From Amanita rubescens (lineage: Eukaryota > Basidiomycota > Agaricomycetes > Agaricales > Amanitaceae), in contig WION01000211.1 in the NCBI GenBank assembly GCA_015039365.1, forward strand, positions 30,075 to 94,074: a stretch of DNA of 64,000 nucleotides, given 5' to 3'. The translations under genes and the position numbers were made by a program. The first letter of the stretch is position 1; each line of letters starts with the position of its first letter. The notes under the pieces were generated by a model. That model searched no databases. It worked only from the letters and a program-made list of their open reading frames with translations, and had not been told where the DNA came from. Shown in pieces: positions 23,981 to 34,679 of this stretch.

Positions 23981-25060
23981 TTATTCGTGAAAAGTCGCCT
24001 GGTTGTTGGAATTCCGAATGACCATATTAGCCTTATTTGACTTATTACCGATTGAAATGCCCACGTCAAAAAAAGGATTTTTGGAGTCTTTTCTCGATAC
24101 GCCGGTTTTGGATGCTCCTTGTGGGTTTACACCCAAAGAGCCGGATTTTGACATGCGAGTCTCGTCCTCGCGGTGAGGTTCAATTGCGTTTTCAAAGTTG
24201 AGAGCTAACAGTCTGGGGCGGAGTCGTCTTCGTTCTCTTCTTCCGGGATACACCTGCACCTTAAATGGCGTGGAGTCCTCATCTGAGATGCGCCGAATGG
24301 CCTGATCATTCTTGTTTGCTTATTATCCATTTCCAACGACTGTTGAAGGCGAAGTCGTCTTCTGGATTGAGTTTATCTTCCACAGGCAACTTTGACGGTG
24401 GTAGGTCCTCGCCCGAGATACACCGAGTTTTGTTTTGGTTGTTCAAGGCCGTTTCAACGACTACCGTAGGATTGGCGCTATCTTGTGTTTGTATCTCCTT
24501 CCACGGAGATCAGGACGGCGTTATTTCCGACAATGTCGTCCTCTGGGGCGACACGATTCTTGTGATTAGAACCGGCAGTTTCCAGATCATTTGCAAACGA
24601 CGCTTTGCTCTCCTTTCGTGACGAAGCATTTTTAGCCTCAGTTAATTTGTCTGAAGCACGTAAATGTGGGGGAGCAGTCTTTGTCTGGTTCTGGCGGACC
24701 TTGAACAATATCGTCGCGATTATTGTCATCTCATTGAGCGTTTCTTCTTCTACTCTCTTGGGTGCTCTTAGATTAGCTCCATTTCCCCCCTTCTTCCGCA
24801 TCTTCTTTCCCAACGCGCCTATTCTTTTGACGCCGCTCTTGCTGCCAGCCGCCTCCATAATTCTTTATCCTTTTTGCTCCACAACGACGAAGTTTTCTTG
24901 GAAGCGCGCGACTCAGAAGGGGCCGGAGCTATCTTTCCTTCCTCCTGGTCAGATGCGTTGCGACCGACACGCGGTGCATCCTCGTCTTCATGATCTGTCC
25001 CAACGACCCGATTTTTTTCGTGACCGTGCGTCCTCGCTTTGACGCACCGAGAAGGATCTC
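23981..25060 (-). pseudogene. Decayed Lys/Ser/Glu-rich protein gene
   Basis: Several minus-strand frames in a row look like one disordered, charged protein broken by frameshifts. In order they carry APRVGRNASDQEEGKIAPAP, KKTSSLWSKKDKELWRRLAA, NDLETAGSNHKNRVAPEDD, NQNKTRCISGEDLPPSKLP, KLNPEDDFAFNSRWKWI and DEDSTPFKVQVYPGRRERR. The segment ETAGSNHKNRVAPEDDI resembles the later ETALNNQNKTRCISGEDL, so an internal repeat is possible. Function is unknown; composition suggests a nuclear protein. It lies just downstream, on the same strand, of the aminomutase pseudogene. Confidence 0.35.
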
Positions 25061-25099
25061 TTGATTGAGGACTTCCTCCCCAATGTAGACTTCCCGCAC

Positions 25100-25680
25100 A
25101 TTTTAGCCATGTCAGTGTCAGACATGCAGGTCAGTAAAGTCATCTATCTCACCGGCTGTATGTTATTGTTGGCTAGCTTCCATATCAACATCTTCATCGT
25201 GTCCAACTCGTCGTTCACTCCCTTCCAGAGGACAGTCTGATTCCGAACAGTGATTCCCTGTTCGAACAACTTCCGCGCAGCCACCTCCGTGAGGATCTAT
25301 GAGGACACGAGACCAGTCGACGAGACTGAGGATATGCGGCGTCAGACGACTAGACATTGGTGCGGCCCTGATACCTTCCATCACATCGGCAATGAAATCG
25401 TCCCGAGTCTGGATATGCTGCAGCTCTGGGGGTGTTGTGACATCGTGGGCCAATGTTTCTGGAACCACACGTCCCAAAAAATTACGGAGTTACCGTTCGC
25501 CCTGGACTACGTTAGAAATCTGTCGACCCAAGACTTGAGATCGTCTTATGTGAGTCAAACCAAAAGTCTCGTACCTGCCAGTCATGGTCGAGAAAATCTT
25601 TTGCAGACACATCGCTCCAGTGAGATTCTTGAATCTTCCGCATACGTGTTGTACAGGTCACACCTAGTGTCACGGACGTT
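25100..25680 (-). pseudogene. Lysine 2,3-aminomutase-like (KamA family) radical SAM pseudogene
   Basis: Read on the minus strand, the order of motifs is that of fungal KamA-like proteins. First comes HWSDVSAKDFLDHDWQ followed by an intron donor, then VVQGER, an in-frame stop, LRNFLGRVVPETL, and the strongly conserved RDDFIADVMEGIRAAPMSS followed by LTPHILSLVDWS. After that the frame jumps directly to LTEVAARKLFEQGITVRNQT and LWKGVNDELDTMKMLIWKL, a segment that in the family lies about 150-200 residues further on. The deleted part is the one that should hold the radical SAM CxxxCxxC cluster and the PLP-binding region. With a stop, a frameshift and this deletion the gene cannot make an active enzyme. 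Confidence 0.75.
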
Positions 25681-25759
25681 ACGTCACCCCTAACCCCAGA
25701 AGGCGTTCGAGCGCAGATCGGCCAGCTTCAACGCCACGAATCCAATACCAACGAAGAAG

Positions 25760-28667
25760 ATGCACCTTGAAGTGCAGGACATATTCGGTGGTGATGAAGG
25801 CAAGAACCATGCTGCCGATGAGGTATTGCGTCAAAGCTATTTCGAAGTAATATTTGACCACTTGGCCACAAACTGTCGCATGTTATCAAAACTCCAGTTG
25901 GTGGAAAGTGGCATCAAACTCGTGATCTCGAAAGTCCCTACCATACGTTGGCCAGGCGATGGTGTTATCACATGCGAATTGGATAATACCGCTGGTTTTC
26001 GTGATTCTATACTGGAGTGCTTCGAGACGAGAAATTACAGGGGTATCAGAAATTTAGTAGGTCTGTGGTTTCCTTGCGGAGTTGATTCATGCGCTCATGC
26101 GTGACATCTCAGCTTCTCTCCAGAAAGATGCTGTCACTGAAGGTATGAGCACCTTCATTAGCTAGTAGATTCTTACGGCTCGGCTCGTTGATGCAGTTAC
26201 TGTGAAAGCATGGGAACGGCCATACGTAGGGAAAGCGCATATATGCCTCTATAAAGTGATAGAGGCACATCGAAAAAGTTACAATGTATACGGACGCATC
26301 TTGCCCGTTGTTCAGTCCTGTGGGGCTGGGAAGTCGCGAATGGTTGACGAATTGTCTAAGGAGCACCTCGTAATCCCCATAAATCTCCGACCCGAGAGAG
26401 AAAGGGGTGGGTCAACCTTTGTCAGACCTTGAACCTATCATTACCGCTCGTTTTACAGGATTTCCAGCGGCAGATCACAATGTCCGCGAATTCCTCGACA
26501 AGGACACTTCGCAGTGGGGGGTGTATACCCGATATGCGGCCTTCTTTACTGCTCTGTTTCAGCAACTCAAAATCTGTTTTGAAAATATCGACAGCGAGTT
26601 GGCAAAACACAATATTGAGACGACGGATTCTACTGCATCCAAGTTTCGTTTTCTTATGACGCAAGCTCAGACCTATGATGCACCAAATGAGTATCGGAAG
26701 ATGTTCTATGAGAAAGTTTGTCAAAAAGCTGAAATTGTAAGTAACGGAATCTACACCGTAATTCTGGACTCATATTGTATCCCCTGCAGCTATGGCTCTT
26801 GGACCAACAGAAGGACGAGCCCATGACCGGAGGTACATTAGGTTATCCTTCCTTCAAAGCAATTGATGATTAACTAGATGGAGGACTATTGGATGTATAT
26901 CGAGCTGCTAAAGACCTGGTCCGTTTCTTCGAGCCATCAAAGGCCGAAGAGGAATTTAAATTTCTTCCACCGGTTATCATCCTCGCATTCGACGAAGCCC
27001 ACCAGCTCACCGAGGTTCAAGGCAAAGCGGAGGAACAATGGTCAAGATTCGACGAGCTTAGACGTAACATCCGCAAACTGAGGTCCCTTCCAATTCCCTC
27101 CTTGTTCATTTCCACAAGCAAAATATCTGACTTTACACCTGAGCCGAAGCAAGATATGTCAATGCGAATAGTGAATGAAACGCTAACTCTATTACCCCCC
27201 TTTACCGAACTTGGATTTGATCAACTACTCAAGGAATCGCCGATAAAAGAAAACACGATAAAAATACAAGATGCAGCTACAAATCGCTTTATGTGTCGAT
27301 TTGGTCGTCCTCTGTTTGTTGCAACATCTTATTCTCCGTTGTTCTACTAATGAGATCCAGTTTTGGCACACGCTTCGAGCATGCAAAAGAAGCGGTTCAA
27401 GCTGAAATTGTCGAGTTTGCAGCATCAAAACTTGTTTGTGAAGAGTCCGGGGATCAATTCATGCTCAACGATGATCAAAAGCTTGGTATGGGGAATCATC
27501 AGACCCCATTTGTTCTCGCCTGACCAATATCTTGTTTTCTCAGCTTGTATGGCCGTCCGTCTTGCATTGGAATTCGATTCCACGACGTTGAAATCTCAAG
27601 AACGAGAGCACTTACAAGTTGCCAAACATATGCGCGTCTGCCTCAAGGTTAATGACGGTTTTGAAACGATCGTGTCAGTCGCTCCCTCAGAGCCGATTAT
27701 GGCCGAAGGTGCTCGCAGCCTCATGTCCTATCCCAAGTTTGACCTGCCTAGATCGTTGCTTCGCGAACTGCAGACACCAGGTTTAGACAAAGGCCGTCCA
27801 GGAGAGCTTGTATCCCTTGTTCTGCTCTTGCTTGCATGCGACAAGGCAGATGCAGCCACTGCCACACGAGCTTTTTCTGTCCATGAATTCTTCAAAAACC
27901 TGCTGAATAGCGACGACTATGCCAAGCTCTTGAAATCAGAGCCGTCTAGATGGAAGTCGGATGGTGAGCCGACTTTTCAAGAGACATTCAAAGATTCCAA
28001 GATCTACTTCAACCATTTCATCAAGATACACGATCCTCGTGTGATGAATCGAAAATACTTGTGGAAGTTAATTGCTCGTGGAGCAGCAATACTTTGCGCC
28101 AACAATCAAGTCGGCATTGATGTTCTGGTGCCGTTCACATATTACGATGCCGAGCTTGGACGAAGGAACGTTTCTGCCATCTTAATCCAGGTGAAAAATT
28201 ACCGAAATCTTTCAACAACACCGATACATTGGTTGTTCGATGGGATGAATCCTTTCTTCGTCGGCGTCTTTGATCATTCAGATGAACCACTGCCCGTGAT
28301 ACGGATGGTTTTCGCATTGTCCTCTGCAAAGCCTGGTGTTACAATCATGGAACCAGAAGGGAGCCGAAAAGCCAAAGAAACGAAAGCAAAGAAGTCACCA
28401 CCGTACACGTCCTATGATATCTGGTGTGCTGGAGCTTTTGCGGAGACGTTCGCAGTGATCAACGAGACTGAGGAAGAAGTGTACAAACAGCTACTCGAAG
28501 TATGCAACAAATTTCCAGAATCATCGACGTTAGGATTGCCCAAAGAGGAAGCACAGAGACGGTCCATGAACCCTGGGAATATGTTAGATGTGAATCACTG
28601 GGGTGCATTTGAAGTTACAGAGGAGGGCGCAGATGAAGAGATGGACGAGTATGATTATGAAGATTGA
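25760..28667 (+). CDS. Crinkler/RHS-like protein: P-loop NTPase plus PD-(D/E)XK nuclease (gene A)
   Basis: Spliced exons: ...-26142, 26197-26406, 26459-26736, 26790-26832, 26878-27313, 27361-27485 and 27544-28667, each joined in phase by introns of 45-58 bp. The protein has a Walker A motif (QSCGAGKSRMVDEL, about 26314-26350), a Walker B motif (ILAFDEAHQL, about 26980-27008) and the GRPLFG segment. A long helical region follows, then a C-terminal restriction-endonuclease fold domain with GIDVLVPF (Asp near 28117) and AILIQVKNY (about 28176-28201). These are the catalytic Asp, Gln and Lys pattern of the CRN-type REase. This NTPase-nuclease design is known from Crinkler/RHS-like proteins of fungi and oomycetes, proposed as effectors or weapons in genome conflict. 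The tail is acidic (EEMDEYDYED). The 5' end is uncertain: the frame from 25760 to about 26060 looks coding, but the splice into 26080 is not resolved. Confidence 0.75.
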
Positions 28668-30285
28668 AATGTTGTAGCTGTACATTGTTACCCAGACTCT
28701 TGCCCAATTGTTACACTTCATTCTGTGTCACGATCGCTGCCTCTCCTATCCCGACACCTGCCTCTTCCCCTTCCCGCTCGTTTGCAAGGCCTTTAATCGC
28801 ATCGGAACTCTACCATAGCAACCACTGACACCGAGTTCCAACACACCCTCCGGGACAATCGCGAGATCTCCTCTTCATCCGCTGTCTCGTTTTCTCAGAT
28901 CGAGCCATGAACGTGTGATGTAAGCACGCACAAAAAAACTCTCGGAATCGGAAACCTTTGTACGAGGGAAATTACGGTTTCGAAGCTCGGCCTGCAGTCT
29001 GCTGTCATGTCATACCAATTTCTGATTGTTGCATTGTGAATACGGTGAATACGCATGCACACGACTATTGGCAACCAAAAAAATTACCATCTGTCAGAAC
29101 ACCGACGCTGGGTACCGTATATCCTGCTGATTCATAGGGCTGCCACGCTGAGCCACGTTGACAGGAATAGATTTGAAAAGCATTCTTGTAGCACATATGC
29201 GTGCCCTGCTATGAACAGTGGTAAGCAGCTGAAGGGCTGTACCAAGATCGGCAGCGCAAAGACGTCAGTGGTTCTGGCCAGACCTCAGATAGATCGAAGG
29301 GTCTCACTGGCAGGCGCGGAAAGAATAATGGTCCGCCCCTTTACAACTATAAAGTTCATGCCGAACGGAGCTTACACACCACTTTCATTGTTATCATTCA
29401 TACTAGCTCACCGCGCTCACCGGTCACTATACTTCGAACGGCATCATCAAACAGATGCTCCGGCGCAATGTCAACCACAAATATGTAGCAGGCTGACGTA
29501 CTGGCGGCGACCATGTGCTTGGTACACAATCAATTCCTCCTAGGGATATGTGGTCCCTGGCGCAGCAAGTGTTTGACACACGACAGGGAATGAATGGCTA
29601 GTAACCAACGTGGCGATGCTATTGTACGGCGCCCATAGCACAACAACAATGAAGCATGAATATATTGCATGGAATGCCAACGAGACGAGTCAGGTATAGA
29701 TCCAGCATCCTGTCAGGATGGGTGCTTATGGGGTTTGGACGACGAAAGTGTTGATTGGTGCACATATTTAAACTCGCCATCGAGTGATAAATGGGAGACA
29801 AGATCCTTGAAAGGTCACGAGTACCGTTTACTTCTTTACACAGATCATGTTTGCAACACCTTCATTGTCATCATTTCTGGCGCTGACCCACCAACCAGAA
29901 GGTCAATCGGGTATAACGGGACACGAATATGAATATGCACTGCTGACTCACTGCGACCAAGCATGTACTAGTCAAGGATTAAAATATTAACCGGTGACAT
30001 TATTATTTTTGCAAGACACAGCTCGGACCGCCAGTAGTTAACGTTTGCGTAAAGTTTGATTTGGAAAAAAAGATACAAGATGCGTTATTCGATACAGCTA
30101 GGAATGCACATGCACTGCACTACAAATCCTAGGATTGCAAGATTCAGGTATAGATCCGGACCAAGCTCAGAGTTTGGCTTCGTCATCAAAGTCTCCCGGG
30201 TATTTATCATCGTCAGGGCGCTGTGTTGTGCCACCTTGGGGTCCATGGTAATGACGATGAGCACCCAGGATGTACCAGATGCTAA
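28668..30285. other. Intergenic region with weak internal similarity
   Basis: No intact gene is seen. Two places share the phrase TCAGGTATAGATCC (about 29689 and 30144) and similar downstream text, which suggests a diverged duplication of a few hundred bases. The left part should include the 3' UTR of gene A. Confidence 0.35.
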
Positions 30286-32815
30286 TTATATATCATAATC
30301 AGTGCAAACTGTGGACATCACTGAATCGACATACAAGGCGAGTATAACCACTCCCAGGGTAATGACCTATGACCAAACTGAGCAACGTTATTCACCCGAA
30401 GAGACGAGAGCGACTCTTACGGATGCGTAATTCATATTTTGTGCTGTCACGGGCTTGATGGTAGGGATCGAAAAAATAACAGTGACGAAAAGAGTCCAAA
30501 AGATACACGTCATATTGCACAGCCGACCGAGAATGCCGTCGCCCATGTAAAATGGGCCAGGTTTGAACATTACCTCCGGATGATCCTTATACACTCGTCT
30601 CAAGGCAATTGGGATAATGTAACTCAAGTCGAGAGCCATTGCCGTCAGTGAAAATATAGCGTTGGCTGCTATAGGACTAGCAAGATCCAACAAACCAGGC
30701 AAAACGCTGACGAATGTAGCAAGCCATACGGCGCGCACTGGCGTCTTTGTCTTCTCTGATATCCCGCTAAAGAAACCATCGTCAGGGAACGCTAGAATGT
30801 TCCGTCATCATATTATAGGATAGTAAGTAATGCCGGAATTACCGCGATCACGACTCAGAGCATAGATCATCCTTGAAACTGCCTGCAGAGCAGTCTGAAC
30901 AACGAAAAACGCCGTAGCACAGACGAGTGCCTTGGCAGAATCTAAGTCGCGTGTCTGATTGAACAATCGGTGTATGCTTACCCAGAGGGTCAGCGCGCCG
31001 GCTTTACCCATACGAAGATACATAATCTGAACTTGTTCATCAAATATTTTGTATCCAAGATCCGGTCATCTTACCTGAAGTACAGCTGAGCCAGACAGAC
31101 CAGGCAGATTTTCTCTGCAAGATATTAGATCATTTTAGTTGCGAGAAGTTGACACTCACAATGGCCCAGAACATAGGATGAGCACAATGTTTAGCAGCCA
31201 TCCAATCAGACCGGTGCCGACAACTGCGTTTCGTTTACCATTTAGACATTCAGGAACAATTCATTTCTCTTACTAACCAGCCATGAAGATAGCTGAAGGT
31301 GCTAAGATAACGGCGCATCAGCGACTGATACGACCAAAGTAGGGCCAGTATTACCTGCATACGCAGCCCGTTTGACCTCTTCACTACGCAGTTATAAGTT
31401 CTTGCTTATAGCTTGCAGCGTGGAACAAGATACTTACGATATGTGAGCAGTCGCATCATAGTCCTATGAGACAATTCACGTGTGCTCTGAATCATAATTA
31501 TAGATTACCTACTGTCATCTGATGGTTACGGTTAGCCCAGGGGTTCAATTTGACTCTGAACAAGACGCACCGTCCATTGGACAGAGAGTAGACCAAATAA
31601 AAAAGCTAGGCCTGAGTTCCAGCCCCCAGTCTGGTTAACCAGACCAGCAGAACCAAATACGTACTCAGGAGGATGCATTTCGTTACGGGGAGTGGTGGCA
31701 AGGAGGACAATGATGATAACTGATGCAGGATTTGTAGTCTAATCAACGACTAAAGACGAATAACGCACGAATTGTTGTTCCTATATTTACAAAGACAAAC
31801 CACTGGGTGATTCGCGCAAGTTGTTTCGTTGCAAGAGAATTCTGAGGTTATATCAGACATCCTCAAGCAGGGAATAATGGAGAAAAGTACCAATAATCCA
31901 TGAACAACAAGCAAAGCAACGAAGAGCCCGACAATTTTCCCCTGTGTGATCTGAACGTGACCGTCCTGGCCAGATCAAAGAGAACTTAGCGTCCTTTAGC
32001 GGTGATCTCGGCATTCAACGCGTACCTTGCCAATGGAAATAGCTGCCCAAATCATAGCCGAAAGGCCAAACTCGGTCGACGAAACTCCAGCAATTTGACC
32101 TAGAAATCAATCTTCAGCTGTCACTTTGACAGAACAATGTTTTGATTCTGACCGAGGACGTTTAACCACCCGACAAGCCAACCAACCTAAAACAACACCC
32201 GTCGTCACATCCACGGGCCCCATGACTAGATCGCTTTAGCCGACTTACTTTGGCACGATGCTTTTTAGGTGTCAGATGAGCGGATGCGGTGTATCTAGCC
32301 AGAACGGCGCATTCAGTCAACGACACAGTCAGTAAGAAAAGGGTACTCACAGGCCGCCGCATGTTGGATAAGCACTAACGATCTCCGCAATACTAGATCC
32401 AAGCGTGAAGCACATACACGCTCCCAGAATCCAGCACCATACGACCTATCAAGAAAAAGTTGGATGCTTCATAAAAACTTCAGCAGGAAACACACCGAAG
32501 ACGGTCCGCCGAGCGTCAAAGGAGTGTTGAATGTCGTCGAAATGCTGGAGCACACTCCCTACCGAATTACGCACCATCAGTATAATCATTGCGGTAGGGA
32601 ATAAAGTCATACCATTATACTGAAAGCGAAACTGATCTAAAGCACAGATTTGAGTAACTCATGCTCTTGATGAAGATTGAGTAGCGCACCGTAGACAGAT
32701 TCGTAAACTCTCGTTTAAACGAAGGCTTATACCCCAGTGCGACGAGTTCCCGATCCTCCTCGTCAGGGGACGAAGAGTCGAAGGATGCTGGGCGTTTCTT
32801 CTCCAATGTTGACAT
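30286..32815 (-). CDS. Amino acid/GABA-type permease, APC superfamily
   Basis: A multi-exon minus-strand gene with many short introns. The start is the Met at 32815 (MSTLEKKRPASFDSS), followed by DRELVALGYKPSFKREF, the conserved cytoplasmic entry of fungal amino acid/choline/GABA permeases. TM1 has ISFAFSIMGVCSS and NTPLTLGGPSSV, then IAEIVSAYPTCGGLYTASAH. Later conserved blocks include QIAGVSSTEFGL, the TMTDYDATAHISEE loop, GLIGWLLNIVLILC, QAVSRMIYALSRDRGIP and LDLSYIIPIALR. About twelve hydrophobic segments are present, so it should be a plasma-membrane importer of an amino acid or related amine. Substrate cannot be read from sequence. Exon joins checked around the N-terminal half are in phase, and no stop interrupts the model. 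The extreme C-terminus (from about 30380) departs from the usual sequence. Confidence 0.85.
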
Positions 32816-33608
32816 TTTCGTCAAATGGCTCGCGTTGCGGAAAGATTGAAAAAGCGTAGCAAGGATATCTGTATTCACGCCAGACGAGACTCGTGGCGGT
32901 AAGGTGGAAGAGGCGAAAAAAGATATGGAGCATGCGACTCTCCAACAGAAAAAACTTAAATTAGCGCTTGATAGTGCCGAAAGATACCACGCGATCCACG
33001 CGTAGATAGCACGTACAATGATCCCCGATTAGCCTTTCCCTTTCATTTATTCTTGACTCCCTTTTGAGAGCGTGCAAGTGCCCTGTCATGAGATGTTGCG
33101 GCACGTCGTAGTAGTATATGTAACATGTATCCAACGTCCGGGGATCTTCCGTTCAATCGGCTTTGGTATGAAACTGTGGTGTTTTAGCACAACACATGGA
33201 TCCTGTCGATGATGACAGGCAGAGGGCAACATGGCAGCGACATTTTGGCATCGTAGATCAATGATCGAATGACCAACTTCAATTGTTTCGGCCGCAAGTG
33301 GAAGTTCATCGCGTGACATTGCCATTCCTCCTGCCTCTCCAAGTGACGGAAGAAAAGTAAATAGTTGGACGTATAATGAGGATAACAGTTGGGAGCGAGC
33401 CTATGCAGCTGCGAGCATCAACTTAAAGTTCCTCCAAATAAGTACATTTTGTCCGATACGGTCCATTAGCAACAGACTTGCCCCGGGCTAATACCATCCA
33501 GTACAACCCATGATCCATCCTTCCACCTATCCTCTGGGCACTGAGATTGCCGGTGTCGCACACGTAGACAAAAATCTTGGCAAAAAAAGACAGCGCAAAA
33601 CAACGATT
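32816..33608. other. Intergenic region between permease and RPB7 genes
   Basis: It is the 5' side of the permease gene and the 3' side of RPB7. No gene is supported. The permease promoter is presumably within about 32816-33100. Confidence 0.5.
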
Positions 33609-34407
33609 CTATTCAATGACTCCAAGATGGTCTTCTTTGATAGTACCAATTGCGAACTAATAGACAGAAAAAAATTGTTAGGATGGATGAAGTGAAGAGA
33701 GGCCAACGAGGACATACAATTTCCGTGGCGTCAACCCGGGTACCGACGATCTTTAGTCGTACCTTGGTATTTTTCTCGATGATCTACGACGGGAAAGGTT
33801 ATCGGGTGGTGAGCCCGACCGGACATGTGAGAATACTCACCTGTTCATCGGATGCAAAGGACGGTGGATTGGAATTTGGGTCGAACCGCATGTCAGGATG
33901 GATGAGCTTTATTCAACAAGTCAGATGTCGTCCTGAGTGTTGTTGAAGGATGTGTTGTGTACCTGATGTGAGACGAATACGCTTAGAGGCCCCACGTCCG
34001 CAAAGAAACCCATCTGCGATTGACATTCCATGTTAGACAACCAAAGCAGCGGGCTATCGATTGTAGTACACGCACCTTGCTAACATTGTTCACTACGCCA
34101 TCTACGACCTCTCCTTTGAACGGCTTGAAGACGATAGCGCGGTAACGGGTCACAAACTCTGCCTGTCCCGTCCCTGGAAGAACCATGCCCTTTCCAATGT
34201 CCAGAATAGAGACAACGGCTATGATGTAGCCGAACTGTCCAGAACATGTCCCTTCAACGTCAGAATAGAGTTTGTTTTCGAGGTAGTTGAGCATGCGCGG
34301 GCCGAAATAAGACGGATGGAGGAGGATCGTGTGCGTGAGCTCTTTCTGTGGTAGTGAGGCCGTGAGGTAATAGTAAGATTTGGAACAGGACGTACAATGA
34401 AAAACAT
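33609..34407 (-). CDS. RPB7: RNA polymerase II subunit RPB7
   Basis: Six exons close exactly: 34396-34407, 34076-34345, 33963-34013, 33841-33906, 33718-33783 and 33609-33656. They give 170 residues, the usual length of Rpb7. The protein starts [15 protein letters not shown], followed by [20 protein letters not shown] of the N-terminal RNP-like domain. The S1/OB domain has [17 protein letters not shown], then [16 protein letters not shown] and [12 protein letters not shown]. Rpb7 pairs with Rpb4 to form the stalk of RNA polymerase II, which binds nascent RNA and initiation factors. The first exon is only 12 nt long. The gene is intact and lies head to tail with the Lon gene, about 270 bp downstream of it. 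Confidence 0.95.
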
Positions 34408-34679
34408 GGCTCTGTGAAGGGTATCGGCGTGGGGGAAATTAACCCGCGAAGCCGTGACTTCCAGCACATTCCTCATTTGGAAACTACAGTTATCTCCGCC
34501 GACGACTCCACCGGGCCACCATATCTGCATCGTATCAAAAAAGAGTACAACGCCGCTGCCACAGGTGTTCTGTGGCGGTAATAGTTACAACTAATACAGC
34601 TTACACTACTAGTACGAGTTAAGTATATATAGCCAATATAGCGATGAAAAAAAACCAAAAAAAAAAAACATGCCGCCAA

